From Psococerastis gibbosa (Eukaryota; Arthropoda; Insecta; Psocodea; Psocidae), in contig OZ020488.1 in NCBI GenBank assembly GCA_963971405.1, forward strand, positions 22,215,089 to 22,279,088: DNA of 64,000 nt. Direction: 5' to 3'. Each line of letters opens with the position of its first letter. Position 1 is the stretch's first letter. Shown here one piece after another: positions 47,456 through 59,730 of this stretch. The translations under genes and the position numbers were made by a program. The notes beneath the pieces were generated by a model, which was given only the letters and a program-made list of their open reading frames with translations, had not been told where the DNA came from and did no database searches.

Positions 47456-48176
47456 AGGTTATTACCCGTGATGAGAACGACACGTCTCCGATTGCATGGC
47501 GTGTAAAGACTCGCACAAGTGCAAGCACGTTACCACCTGGCCAACGAAGTCGATAATTGAAGCATATAATATTACATAGTAGAAAGTACTCTCCCAGGGG
47601 TGCTTTCGGACCATGCGTACTACAGGATTTGAGATAACTTATACTACCTAGATTCTGAAACTGGAACCCAAATTCATTGGTACAGTAAATTTTATGAAAA
47701 AGTTGAAAAATGGAATTGGGATATGCCATGGGATGGCAGCAACGACATATAATTGTGATGAGGATAGGCGCAGCAGTGAGTGTCGCAGGAAATGAGCTGG
47801 GGGCCGGGTGGGGGCCGTTTCAAATTAGAATACTTGACGCTCGGGATTTCCTCCACTTCCCCGTTCCTGGATATTTAATACAATTTCTCTGTTTCTTATC
47901 CAATTTTGAAAATGAAATGAAAATTTGATTGCCATCTGTGGCAACTTTCACAGCATTGGATTTTCTTCGTCTTGATTTTCCTCAGATTTCCTCTAAATTT
48001 CAATTTCAGTCGAAGCATTGAATATTTTGTCGAGTTATGCTGCGAAATATATTATTTCATTTGAATCTGAGGAACGATGACTTCACAGATGGTTTTTTTT
48101 TTTTTTTAAGAAATTCTAAAGTAACTGAATTTAAGTAGGTTAAGTCGGTTAATTATTTCTACTGATTAGGGCTATG

Positions 48177-48453
48177 CAGGCGGGGATCTACGGGGGGGGG
48201 GGGCTATGGGGGCTATATGAGGTTCCTCAAAATGCGTAAAACCCCACTATTTCAGTCCTATTTTTCCCAAATTTTCTCCCGGGGGAGATCCCCGGGCCCC
48301 CCTTGTGTGCACGATTGTATTAATTACCTATAATATATAACCCTTGTTGCTCTGAAAGGGCGTAAAACCCCAATATTTCAGCCCTATTTTTCAAAAAAAA
48401 AAATCGTACTCAATCTTAGCCCCCTCCTTGGGCTCATTATAGATCCGCGCCTG
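48177..48453. mobile_element. hAT-type MITE, 277 bp
   Basis: The ends CAGGCGGGGATCTA and TAGATCCGCGCCTG are flanked by GGGCTATG (48169-48176) and GGGCTATA (48454-48461). It shares GCGTAAAACCCCACTATTTC and TCCCGGGGGAGATCC-type blocks with the 39.6-kb copy. Confidence 0.85.
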
Positions 48454-49518
48454 GGGCTATATGTGACTGTCGTATCCGTATCGGAACTATTCAATTGCCA
48501 CCCCCAAACCTTCCTACCAACTTTCTTACTGCAAATCAGTAATAAACTCAGTAAACACATTCATATTTCGCACAATATCATCAATAATGCTTTTACAATT
48601 TACAATACAGCATAGAGAGATACACTATACAATGGTATTGATTAAAAGTTAAAAATAATTTAAAAGATCTTATTTTATATTCTGTAATTATTATATTGAG
48701 CAGCACAAACATTTATTTCGTGCAATACGGTGACGTAACGGATGTTTATTATCATTATTTCGAAGAAAAAAAAAATTGAATATGTTCCTGCGGAAGTTAG
48801 GGCTTAAACAAGTCGAAATAACTTAACCGGTAACGATACACCGTAAATAGAACTAAAGGATTAGGAAGCTAGGCTTATTTAGCTCAAAAGAGTAACTGTA
48901 AACTCTATAATCATTATGATATTCTCCTTCTTAGGAGGGCCTATTTACAATATATATGTTTGAAAAATTCTATAAAATTTACCAACTTTTACGTAATGAA
49001 AACATTGTCAAATATTACCTGATCTCAATTAAAGCGCTAAATATCCAATGACGTCTTATAGACATAATATCTTTGGAGGTTGAATTAGCGTAAGCAGAGC
49101 AAAATATATTTAGGTACCAAAAGCATAGTATTTTCGATGTTTTCTCATATTACTACTTAGGGTGGCTCCAACCAACCTTGAATCTTCTGCTGACAATTCA
49201 AACCAGAAGATAATTTGCTTACCGCAATGTTACGCCCTAGGCCTAACACAAGGGCTTTCGCTTCTTTTGGCCTACTCATGGCTAAGGATAGACAACAAAC
49301 TTCTGTTTTGTAAATGTTATACCATCCTCCAACACGTACACATGTCCTTAGCAGTAACACACGAACCTTGGTTTCGAAGAGACAGAGCTGATTACACCGT
49401 GCAAGTTGGAGTAGCCTCCTAAAAATGAATGAGTAAGTGCGTTATCATACTCTAAGAGTCTAAGCTATTATGTTGTCTCCTAAGAGGTTAAGTTGTCCCT
49501 ACTTTATTATGTTGTTCC

Positions 49519-50067
49519 CATTGGCGCAAATTCCCAAAATTTCTGGGGGGCTTTAGGACCCCAAGAGTTTGATCCCCTGGAGAAAAAAAATCGACACATG
49601 GGCCTAAATTAGTGAGGTTTTACGAAAATTCTGCCCTGGTAAAATGGTAAAAGGGGCGCCCGGGGGTCTGTCTCCCCCGGAAAAAAAATTGATGAATAGG
49701 CCCAAATTAGGGAGGATTTACGCATTTTGCAAGCAGTAAAGTTGAGATTTTACAGACGAATAAACTTACCTCTGAGGGGGGCCCGGGGGTCTCCCCCGGA
49801 GAAAATGTTGGAAAAAAATAGCTCTGAAGTATTGGGGTTTTAAGCATTTTGAGTAATATATTTTTTGTGAAAGTACTTGGTGAATATGATGATTTTTTTT
49901 TCATGTAAAATAATCATACTAAGAATTAATTTCCCTTTCATTATTGTGGATACTATGCCTTTAGCCTCCATAACGTCTTTGTCACCAGAAATCCTGGGGG
50001 GGGGCTACGGGTGGACCTGGAGGGGGGGGGGGCTAAACCCCCCAGGACTCCCCTATTTACGCCAATA
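49519..50067 (-). mobile_element. hAT-type element of the TTGGCGTAAATAGG family, 549 bp
   Basis: The ends CATTGGCGCAAATT and CCTATTTACGCCAATA lie in perfect 8-bp repeats GTTGTTCC (49511-49518, 50068-50075). Internal GCCCGGGGGTCT-type blocks recur twice. It is non-coding and defines the true ends of the family seen at 35.9-36.5 kb. Confidence 0.85.
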
Positions 50068-50665
50068 GTTGTTCCTTTAGTTACCAATGATCATTAGAAG
50101 TTATTCGTACCATCTACAATCTTATAATTCCCTTCACAGAAGTCCAATCAGAATACGCTAACCCATAGAAAGTCCCAATTAGTGGGATTCGGAGTGTGAC
50201 ACGCAATATTTACCCTAACCCAAAGGATAGGACAAATTTTCCCAAGGATTTCAATTAGCACGCGCCAGACGGTTGGAGTTGCCCAATATGCCCAGAACTC
50301 ACAGGTGCCCATCAAAGCCACTCAATAATAAATAAAGTAGGTAGATAGTATACGTAGTTGAAAGAAAGGCGTGCATTTATAGTTAGGCTAAGGGTTAGCA
50401 TACCAAAAGGTAAAGCAGAAAACAGGGGGATCTTGAGAAAGGCTGAACCAGAAAAAGCTCTCTGCCAACGGGAGCGCGGGGCCGGAAGTGTTTCCATGGC
50501 AACTCCTCATCGATTGTGAGCAAGGGAAAGGGAGATAGACAACAAATTGAACCTTCGCTCCCCAGCTACACCTCTAACACCTTTCCCTAATTACTCTAAC
50601 CAACGTTTCCCTCATGCATGTTCCCTGGGAGAATTCTTTGAAATATTTGTAAGTTAAGGACATTT

Positions 50666-50914
50666 GAGGAGCAAACTTTCAAAACGTCACAAATCCATGA
50701 AAATTAAAAATTGATTTTATCTACGATTTTCCATCTTGAAGATGAGTTGAATCAGGATTGCTAATCAAAACAAAAACAAAAAATTTTTAACCCAGTCTTC
50801 TGCAGGGTTAAAATCTGATATTCCCGTTATAATAAAGTCGAAATAATTATGTTTTTCGTGTTTCCCGAACATTTTACGAAAATGGATTAGTGCCGTTTTG
50901 AAAGTTTGCTCCTC
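50666..50914. mobile_element. MITE with GAGGAGCAAACTTTCAAAACG termini, 249 bp
   Basis: The left GAGGAGCAAACTTTCAAAAC and right GTTTTGAAAGTTTGCTCCTC ends are perfect inverted repeats of about 20 bp. There is no ORF and no definite target duplication. Confidence 0.75.
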
Positions 50915-50966
50915 ATTTATTTCCAACGCCAAAAGTCACCTTATGTATCATTAGTGAACATGCTAA

Positions 50967-51295
50967 AATTAGTGTTTTATTAAAACTTGAAATTAACTTT
51001 GTCAAAGAAACTCACTAATATTAGTATAAAACCCTGCTTTCTACAAGAACATCTATGGATCAATTGCTTCTTGAGCAAGTCTTAAATCGTTGATAAGGTA
51101 TAACTAAAAAAAAAAAAAAACTGTGCTACAGTCTGTAGAAGGCAGTTCTTGGGGGAAGCGCTCACAGTTTTATACTAACTTTAGTGGGTTTGTGTGAAAA
51201 AATTTATTTTCTTAACGTTTATTTGGGTTTTACTAACTCTAGTTATTATAACAAGTTTTATTAAACCCCTAATATTTTGTTTGTTCATTAAAATG
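50967..51295. repeat. Dispersed fold-back repeat, diverged copy
   Basis: GAAATTAACTTTGTCAAAGA, TTAGTATAAAACCCTG and TTTATTTGGGTTTTACTAAC with TTATTATAACAAGTTTTA place it in the same family as 34.8 and 59.5 kb. A poly(A) stretch interrupts it near 51107. Confidence 0.6.
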
Positions 51296-51525
51296 GAACA
51301 CTACGAAGTCAAGAGTGATTTAATTTGTTCTATCCCTATCTGACATCCCAAACTCATCTATTATTTATGAAATTCCATTTAGCACACATAACTGTTAGGC
51401 TGTTACAACCGGTGTTAGAGATGGTCACACACTATATACTGTATATTAAAATAACACTTTTTCATTTTGCTTGTACTATTGTCGCAGTGATAGCTTTGCT
51501 ATCGATGCTTCCGTAGATGCTATGC

Positions 51526-51750
51526 GTCCCAACTCCCAAGATATGAGTTTTGCGAACACCCATACCAAATTTCATCAAAATCCAACCAGTAATTTGCCCA
51601 CACATTGACGAACATACATACAGACCGACCACTTTTTTGGGGTTCCTGGGACCTCAAAACGTGTAAACCCACATAAATCTCGGAATCAAAAATTTAGACC
51701 ATCACAAAGCTTTCCTTATTTACGTATAAATAGGAAAGGAATAAAAGGAC
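51526..51750 (+). repeat. Dispersed repeat, unknown class
   Basis: Second long copy of the repeat at 38331-38545, including AGATATGAGTTTTGCGAACA, AAATCTCGGAATCAAAAATT and GACCATCACAAAGCTTTCCT followed by TTACGTATAAATAGGAAAG. Confidence 0.65.
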
Positions 51751-52057
51751 AATTTGCCATTCGGATTGATGATTTACCCTACTCACAAGCAACTTTATAG
51801 GTATATTCTGGATTTCAACAGTGAAACGAAAGGTGGCTAGGGCCGGAATAGATCGATTTCTACTAGTACCTCTGAAGTGTACGTTAATATACTAAGTGGA
51901 TGGGCTCATACAATATAATTTAGGGCAGAGGGGAGGGTGAATTTTATGCAAATATGTTGGTGAGTTCGTGACCTACCTGCCAGGCAGGCAGTCTCTTCAT
52001 TATTGAATTTAAAGTCCGTTTTCACGTTACTGCACTCTAGTTTACTGTCGATGGGCC

Positions 52058-52260
52058 CAATGGCGGATGGATTCACGGTGGGGGGGGGGGGGGGGGGGGT
52101 GTCGGGGGTCGTGACCCCGCCCTAAATGAGTAAATTCATATGATATTAAAATAGGGTTTTTAAAAAATTGAATAAAACTCAAATTTTCAAAAAAAAAATT
52201 ACCTTTTAAACTTACATTCAACTTGTGACTCTCCTAAATTTTCCACTGGATCCGCTCTTG
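52058..52260. mobile_element. hAT-type MITE, 203 bp
   Basis: The ends CAATGGCGGATGGATTCA and CACTGGATCCGCTCTTG are flanked by perfect 8-bp repeats GATGGGCC (52050-52057, 52261-52268). The G run after the left end exceeds 20 bases. Confidence 0.88.
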
Positions 52261-52534
52261 GATGGGCCAAGCAACTTTTGTCTTAAACTGTTTTGTGGAA
52301 CGCAGTAATAGAGAGCATATTTTTAAGGAATATTCTCTAGGCGGCTCTAAACAAATACCGATTAGGTATATATAATGTATAAAATATTATTCCTAAGTGA
52401 ACGCATAGCCTCGTGGCGCGTAAATTCAAACTTCACTAAGAGTTCGAGTGACGATACGGTTTTAGTTAAATCCAAAAATTACTTATTTGTTTTATAATAC
52501 TTGTATTTTGTTTTTATTGTACAAATGTGGAATT

Positions 52535-52629
52535 TGGCCTTCCTATGGGCTAATTGTAAGAGTGGGCCGAAAGGCCCAAAATTCGCCCATATGGAAAATA
52601 AAAACAATTTTCTTCCTTTCTTTCTTTTT
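52535..52629 (+). repeat. Retrotransposon 3' tail with (CTTT)n
   Basis: AGTGGGCCGAAAGGCCCAAA contains a small GGCCGAAAGGCC hairpin, then ATTCGCCCATATGGAAAATA and the CTTT tail. Hairpin plus microsatellite tail is typical of a LINE 3' end. Confidence 0.6.
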
Positions 52630-53239
52630 GCCACCGGCACTAACATGTGCCACTAGGCGGCACTAAACCCGACTAGGCGGCACTGGTGCATGTTAAAATA
52701 TGCCCTGCAGTAATATCCGCACAGCAATTTGCTGATATGTACGTACAGTATACAAAGTACGAGTAGGCACCTATGAAGCTTTCTTGTTGATGCAACATGC
52801 AGCCACATAACACATTTCGTTTCTGTTTCATCCATTCTTAAAACCTATGCTGTAAATATTTTCTTTTAGTATGCCTATTCGAAATTTTCAGACAATAGAC
52901 GTCAGTCTGGAAGACCGAGCAGTCATACTAATTACTAATTAATAAATTAAATAATGAATTGTAGGTATTCCGAGCGTCAATTTCTGATATACTGTATGTA
53001 TTAAAGGATAGACCAAAGGAAACGGGTTTTTACGACTCTAAAAAGGGGGCCCAGGTGCCTCCCCCGGAGGAAATTTTTTGAAATTGTAAGCAGAAAATGG
53101 TGGGTTTCCGCGTTTATTTTATTGGTTTTGGCCGCCAATTCCGTTCCCGCCTATCTTTAAAAAATATATGACTTAAATTGGAAAAAAAACTTTTCATTCA
53201 ATTCAATTCTATCTAGTGTATAACTGGCCGACGAGACCA

Positions 53240-53270
53240 CGCCGCGACCCACACTTTGAGAACCCCTGCA
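53240..53270. mobile_element. Isolated right end of a hAT element
   Basis: GCGACCCACACTTTGAGAAC followed by CCCTG is the reverse of the common hAT end CAGGGGTTCTCAAAGTGTGG. No matching left end was found, so it is a fragment. Confidence 0.5.
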
Positions 53271-54072
53271 GTCTGTTCTATTCTATTTTGCATCCTCAGT
53301 CTCTAATTTATAAATGATAGTGGAATATTCGTGTAACGGTGCAAGACACTTTTCTACCCGAGATAGGGCCCCCACATAATGTCGGCCCAGGGGCCCCCAC
53401 AAGGTCAAACCCGGCACTGCACTCAATTTCTATAATCCATCTTTGGTTACTGATTCATGGGCATTTAGCGAAGACAAAGCGACAAAAGGAATCAGAGACA
53501 AGAGGAAATACAAGAGGTAGTGCCGAAAGGACCGGAGGTTTTTCGAGGTAGCGGAAAGGTCTAAATCTCGCATTTTCCGCTCACTTATCAACAAACGCAG
53601 TGAGACTCTTCCTATGAATAGCAGCTGATTGATGTAATTTTCTCTTTTGAATGTGAAAATTCCCTGGGGAACTGTTAGATGACACATGTTGCGCCACCGA
53701 GACTGTTATAATAGTCTGGATTTTAGGTTAAAACACCTGGCCCCTGCTCATCACAAGCCTGTAATCATCGATGTTCCCATCAGCCCCCGCTATTCACACC
53801 CTAAGCACTCGGGTTGAATAGCGGTACTTTATCATGTCAATGATTGTATCGCAGGAAATACTAGGCCTATACATTTCATGATTCATGCGCTTACTTTCTC
53901 GTTGAAGTTAGGTATGCGTAGGGCATTTGAACTGTTTCTAGGCTATTACAATTATATCCTGAAGGACGTTTTTATTAACCTAAGCCTAAATTATAACGAC
54001 CCATTGGTCCCTTGTCCAATGCTAACGACCCCATGGATTTCGGACATTATTTATGTTGTTTCCGTAACGCTT

Positions 54073-54222
54073 AGACGACGCTATGGCGACCAGCTAAACG
54101 AAGATATGCAGGAAGTTGGCCTTCGGGCCGATAATTGGTGTGATCTGGCGAAGGACAGGATCCGGTGGCGTGGTGTTGTGAATGCGGCCAAAAGTCCCCC
54201 AGGGTTGACAGCGCCAACTTAA
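54073..54222 (+). pseudogene. LINE C-terminal tail fragment
   Basis: RRRYGDQLNEDMQEVGLRAD followed by WCDLAKDRIRWRGVVNAAKS resembles the extreme C-terminus of LINE polyproteins (the common pattern of ...DL...DR.RWR..V..A). About 50 codons remain. The sequence after it shares TTGGCAAACTGG, ACGTCCTCGA and CCAACCTACA blocks with 57.17-57.21 kb, perhaps 3' UTR of the same family. Confidence 0.6.
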
Positions 54223-55749
54223 GTAAGTAAGTTTCCGTAAGAATTTTGGGCTATTGGCAAACTGGTATACGTCCTCGAAGTCAACCTACACCGGCTACAA
54301 GCGATAATGGGACAAGTTATGACAAGCTTACCATTGGCGTAGTGAAACAGGTGGAATCATGACTTAACCAAGTACAGATACGAGTCGTTTGTAGGCTATA
54401 GGTAAACACAGTTTCATCAACTTTAAATTTTAGCAGCATCTACTACTAACAGATTAAAGTGGAACAATTTTAGAGCGGACGACATGACTGTCATTTACTT
54501 TGGATCGATAAGCTTGTTACAGTTGGTAAATTACAATAGCGTATTAAAATAAATAAATAAATATATAATAATATGTAAATACATAAGTACAGTATATGTG
54601 TATTTACAGGTTTGACACAATTGTTGGTACGGCTGGTTCGGAGAGCATTAAAGATTCCCTCAATCTAAGATTAATCAATAAATTAAAGTAATATCTTAAA
54701 AAAATAATTACACAGTGAAAAAATTACTCGTGATATGACAAAAAATTATGGTTAATTATTAGTTTACAGTATTTAGGTATTAATGTAACTGTGAGTTTAT
54801 TTGGAATAATTTACAAATATTCCCGAATAATAGTTACTCTGCTGCTAGACCTGCGGGTTTTTAACTTGCATATCCGGCTGTTCTAAGGAACTGTCTTCAC
54901 TGAAACAACACAGCGAATAAATTTTATTACAGCATTTTGAAGCTCGCGGTTTGAAGTAGCCCATTCACCATCCGGCAAGGAGTCCTACAAATTGTCTTTG
55001 ACTAACTTGTATAAACCTATTACAATGGCCACTAATCAGAAATTGGACATTAAGGGCACATATTGGCAGCCAACTACAGCCAACACAGCAGCTTGTGGTG
55101 ATTATGTACCTATATAGCAACAGCCATTGGCAGAGCGTGGGATAATTATTACGAGTGTAATGCTTGCAAATATTTATTATATATAGGTACAATAGTATGT
55201 TCTATCTTCTTCAAAAGAAAACATTTGAATTCTAACGTGACGAGATTCTTAATTTTCTTAGACTGCGTTGATAACATCATGCTCGTACAATCTTATTTGC
55301 TCGCCGAAGCTCTTAATAAAAGGGTTTGTTGAGTGTAATGCGGCTTTGCCCGCCTTACATGCAAGCTCCGCCACTGGCAACAACAGACAGTCTGAGTCAA
55401 CCGGATTTACTGGAGTTGGGGCAACAGGTGCGTAGGGAAGAAGAGATGTGTGGGATATAAAAGGTGACTACTGGCTGGAAAGAGGAAAGGCTGCGGAAGG
55501 TCACGACCTGGTGTTCGGATACCGCTGTCTCCGGCTAACTTCCTGCTGCCGCCCGCCGCCCACTGTTAGCGCCCCTGACCCACAAATGCTGCTGGACCCC
55601 AGTGAGCCGAGCCCTCACACTAAAATTTTTGGATTGAATACACTATCCTAACGTGACAATGCAATATTTGGAGTAACGATAGCAGTTACGACATGTATTG
55701 AACTACCGTACTTCGCGAGGCTTCCTGTAACAAGCATGGTCCAGTGTGT

Positions 55750-55836
55750 ACAAAAATTTTAAGAAATAAAATTGTCTTTATTTTCTATTTGAGCAAATTT
55801 TGGGCTTTTCGGCCAACTCTTACAATTAACTGAATT
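55750..55836 (-). repeat. Retrotransposon 3' tail, minus strand
   Basis: The reverse strand has TAAGAGTTGGCCGAAAAGCC, CAAAATTTGCTCAAATAGAA and AATAAAGACAATTTTATTTC, matching the copies at 35.6 and 52.6 kb. The tail is eroded. Confidence 0.55.
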
Positions 55837-56017
55837 AATTGATGTGCACCTTATTGCAAGGCTTTGAACTTGTTATACCTTTTGTTTTAGGGAGACTCAT
55901 CTACCTATTGAGCCGGCGACCAATGCTCGACTTCCGGAAAATTTCTCCACAACTTTTCATTTCATGACCCCCTGAGCCTAAAACCACCCTCACTCAAAAT
56001 GTTACACTAGTATTTAA

Positions 56018-56580
56018 TTATATATGTATATCTAACTTCCGTAGATATTATCCGATTTTGATGAAACTTATAGCACAAAAATTGATCACACAAATCGACT
56101 TTTCCAAGTCAAAGGGAAGTAACTCAAAAAAATCAAAAAATGAGTGTTTGGTATCAAAGAAAGTAGAAAAACATTCTCCGTTGAATGAAAAGAAGTAAAT
56201 CAGAGAAAAAAATCTGGATTCAAATTAAATGAGTTAATTCTCTTTCTGAGCAAAAAAATCCCCACATGTTACGCTACTTGGTATAGAAGTAACTCCACTT
56301 CCTTCTCTACGGCCCGATTTATATGGCTACAGCAGCCTGCTCCAAACGGAAGCAACTCGAGCTCCTTTATTTTATTTGCAAAACATCAAAAAGAAAAAAA
56401 ACGCCAAAACTGATTTTTACAATTTACTCGAAACTAAAAATTTTGAGTTACTTCCCATTGACTCGGAAAAGGCGAAATGTCTTGATCGAGTTTGTTAACC
56501 AGCTGGATCCGTCATTTTGTTCCATGATGGTGGCCGATTGAAACCCTAAAAATTCATATATCTCAGTTAATATTGGTCGC
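56018..56580. mobile_element. Fold-back element, about 560 bp
   Basis: AAGTCAAAGGGAAGTAACTC (around 56105-56128) pairs with GAGTTACTTCCCATTGACTC (around 56444-56465), and GATCACACAAATCG with CGAAATGTCTTGATC. The outer ends are weakly defined. Confidence 0.6.
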
Positions 56581-56870
56581 AGAGGAATGAATTGAAATCT
56601 GACCGTAAGCCCTTATCTAGTCTAGGATAATGGTTATCAACAATTTTTTCGACAAATCAACAATTACAAAATGGCGTCCAGTCAAAGTGAAAATAATGTG
56701 ATACTTAATTAAAAGTTCATAGTCGTCATTGTGGTTCGAAATTGGGAACACAAGAGTTTTGTGTGTTGATGTTGTGGTCGGGAAAAGAATGAAGTATTTC
56801 TTATTTATATTACATATGGACATAGAGTAGGTAGCATAGAGGAAAAGCGGGGTTTGTAATCTCCCTACGC

Positions 56871-57045
56871 CAGCAGCCTGATCATGGCGATTATAATACC
56901 GGTATTTATTTAATCCCCTGGTATTAAAACTGTAAACAAACAAATTTTGAATAGCACTTTCCATTATAAAATTATCTTGTTTACATTTTTAATACCAGGG
57001 AGTAAAATAAATCCCGGTATTATAATCGCCATGATCAGGCTGCTG
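56871..57045. mobile_element. Fold-back MITE, second full copy of the GATCATGGCG family
   Basis: The ends CAGCAGCCTGATCATGGCGA and TCGCCATGATCAGGCTGCTG are perfect inverted repeats that continue into TTATAATACCGG. The interior shares GTAAACAAACAAATTTTGAA and AAAATTATCTTGTTTACATT with the 44.4-kb copy. Confidence 0.8.
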
Positions 57046-57971
57046 ATCGGCCAGAGCGGAAAGGGATTTTTAATGTCCTGAAGGGTTTTTTATGCACGTA
57101 GACCCACTGATATTGGTCCTTTCGCAATGCCATCAATATTGTTTCCTTATGAGTTTCCTTGGCCATTGGCAAACTGGCTCACGTCCTCGATGCCAACCTA
57201 CAGGTTAGGTTAGGTATACCGGCAGCAAGTCATATTGGACAGCACAGACAAGTTCACCACAATTTAACAGGGGTAAGCATCGTGACTTTGGTACTAGTCC
57301 AATATGTACACTTTACATACTATATATGACAATAGTATGTTTATTATTTATTTTTTACCCAGACTCGTCGATAATATCAAATTAGTATTGCTGCAGTACC
57401 ATAACTTTGTCAGTTAGGTACTACCCCGTCCCATCCCCATATTATAGGCTATATATTTTTTTCAGCAAAAAAAAACATGGTATCCAAACAACATATTATG
57501 GTGCATAATGTTTCTTAAGTTCAAACAATGTATTTCTGTTAGACTCGTAGACTCCGGAGGCTCAAGAGACTCAGGTTAGAATCCCATTTCCGACGACTTT
57601 TCCATATCTCCTTTCTCTAATTCCAGTGCATGTAGAGGCTTTCGACAGAGTTAAATATATTTATACCTATAGGTACTCTATACTTCTAAATTGTAAGTGT
57701 TGTTACGAGATAACATACGATATATACACATTAAACGGAACTGCATTAAAAGAAAATATTTTTTGCTTTACAATAATTAAAATTTTAAATCCAGTGGATA
57801 ACTCGTTATTTTTTATTTTATTTTTCTCGTTATTGTCTGATTCTCAAACGTGATAGCAATTACCAGACAAATCTGACGGTCGGATTTATATTTTAGAAGT
57901 CGGGCGGTTAGTCGAAGGGCCCCTGCATATTAAATGATTTCTCTAAAATCGGTCATAGATGACAACAAAGG

Positions 57972-58129
57972 CAAGGCCGTAGCCAGTTAAGTCAGAGGGG
58001 TGTCCAGGGGGTCCGGAACCCTCCCGAAATACTTGCAGCGTACACTAGATAGAATGGAGTGTTAAATATATTGAGGTTTGACGTCTGATGGACCCCTCAC
58101 GAAAAAAAAAAATGCTGGCTACGGCCTTA
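57972..58129. mobile_element. hAT-type MITE, 158 bp
   Basis: The ends CAAGGCCGTAGCCAG and CTGGCTACGGCCTTA are flanked by AACAAAGG (57964-57971) and AACATAGG (58130-58137). It is non-coding. Confidence 0.85.
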
Positions 58130-58846
58130 AACATAGGGTAATATTGTGCAACAATATATCGCCTTGCGTAGCTTTAATTGTCTGTATTTTTCTAAGGCAA
58201 TGATTTTGGCGAAATGACTTCATGTCAAGTCGCCATTTTAAGTTGGGAAATGCATTAACGCGGCGTGCGTTGCAACGTTCCAGTCGAGTGCGTGCACGTG
58301 GACCGCACGAGGCCCTCGTGATTCACAACATATGGTGCTCAGTTGGAAAAACTGACGCGACCCGCACCCGACCGCAGTTTATAAAACACCCTTTCTCTCT
58401 AATTTCTCTCTTATTTTTGAAAATATAGTTTTACCATTTTTATCGTTTTGAAATTGTTGGAAAATGGGACTACGTCAGTGAACATTTCGAAACTTTTGAG
58501 CGTTTGCATTATACGTACAATGCAAACGGTAAAAGATCTGTATATGAATTAATAAGGTTCCTATATAAAGAAGCGATGCTCAGGTCTACAGGCCTATCTT
58601 AAGTTATACCCATATGGTCTAGGTAAGAGTATGTGGTTGCAAGCAATTGGATGTAATAGTCGCCTGATACGCAATACAACAGTTATCAATAAAGTTCTCC
58701 ATGCTATTATTGAGGGACTGTCAAGCTTTGAATTTCTCTCATTGCTTACTGAAAATTCATCTCATCACCCTCGGTCATGAGGGGAAAGCATTATTCACAT
58801 GCCTACTTCTTGGCTTATTTCGACGGACTTTACAAAATAGGCTAGT

Positions 58847-58870
58847 CAATCAATCAATCAATCAATCAAT
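58847..58870. repeat. (TCAA)n microsatellite
   Basis: Six TCAA units in a row with no transposon attached. Confidence 0.85.
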
Positions 58871-59441
58871 ATATTCAAAATTAAGAATACAATACAAAAT
58901 ATACATATTAGAAAATGAACCCTATAGGCCATGTGGCCCGTGATGGGTTCTGTCTTATAGTTGCTAGGTTATAGTATTATAAGATGTTAATATTAATTAT
59001 AGAATAATACTTAAATAATAAAACTAGGTATGCGGTACATTATACATTATTTGGCAAATTGGCAAATTAGTGTTGAAGAGTATTGAACGATCTGGGACTG
59101 ATCACTGAAACCGCTTGCCTTTTTGGTTCGGTTCGGTCAAGACAGATTTCTATAATTTCCGGTCCTGTCCTCGGTTCAGTTCGGAAAATCCGGACCGTAT
59201 CGATCACTATACAAGAGAGGTCTCTGCGAGTCCTCAGGTCTAGACCCTCATTGGCCGTTGTTATGCCACGGCGTTTTTTACTTTCATTCATATGCGAAGT
59301 ATAGTGAAATATCGTACTACATCATCTATAATAATTTAAGTTTAATGGTTAAAAAGGAGGTCACATCACTGCAAAATTTGACGTCATTTGCGAACATAAA
59401 TAATTAGATTACTCGTGACTTCGTGGTATTTCATTTTAATA

Positions 59442-59730
59442 AACAAAAAATAACAAAAACTTAGAGTTTTAGAAAAACTTGTTACAACAACCCGAATTAG
59501 TAAAACCCAAATAATCGTTAAGAAATTAACTTTGTCTAAGAAACCCACTTGCGTTAGTATAAAACCCTGAGCGCTTTCGGCAAGAACTGCCATCTAAAGA
59601 GGGAAACCCACTAGCACAGTTACACCTTATCTGCGATTTCAGACTTGCTCAACATTATTTGGGTTTACTAATTCGGGTGGTTGTAACAAGTTTTTCTTAA
59701 TCTCTAAGTTTTTGTTATTTTTTGTTTATT
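59442..59730. repeat. Dispersed fold-back repeat, complete copy
   Basis: The left arm (59442-59520, AACAAAAAATAACAAAAACT and GTTACAACAACCCGAATTAG) pairs with the right arm (59651-59730, CTAATTCGGGTGGTTGTAAC and AGTTTTTGTTATTTTTTGTT). The middle holds TATAAAACCCTGAGCGCTTT. Confidence 0.7.

Noticed and set aside
58222..58428. A 68-codon plus-strand ORF in a CpG-rich patch
   Set aside because: It has no recognisable domain, no splice context and an Arg-rich composition expected from GC-rich DNA.
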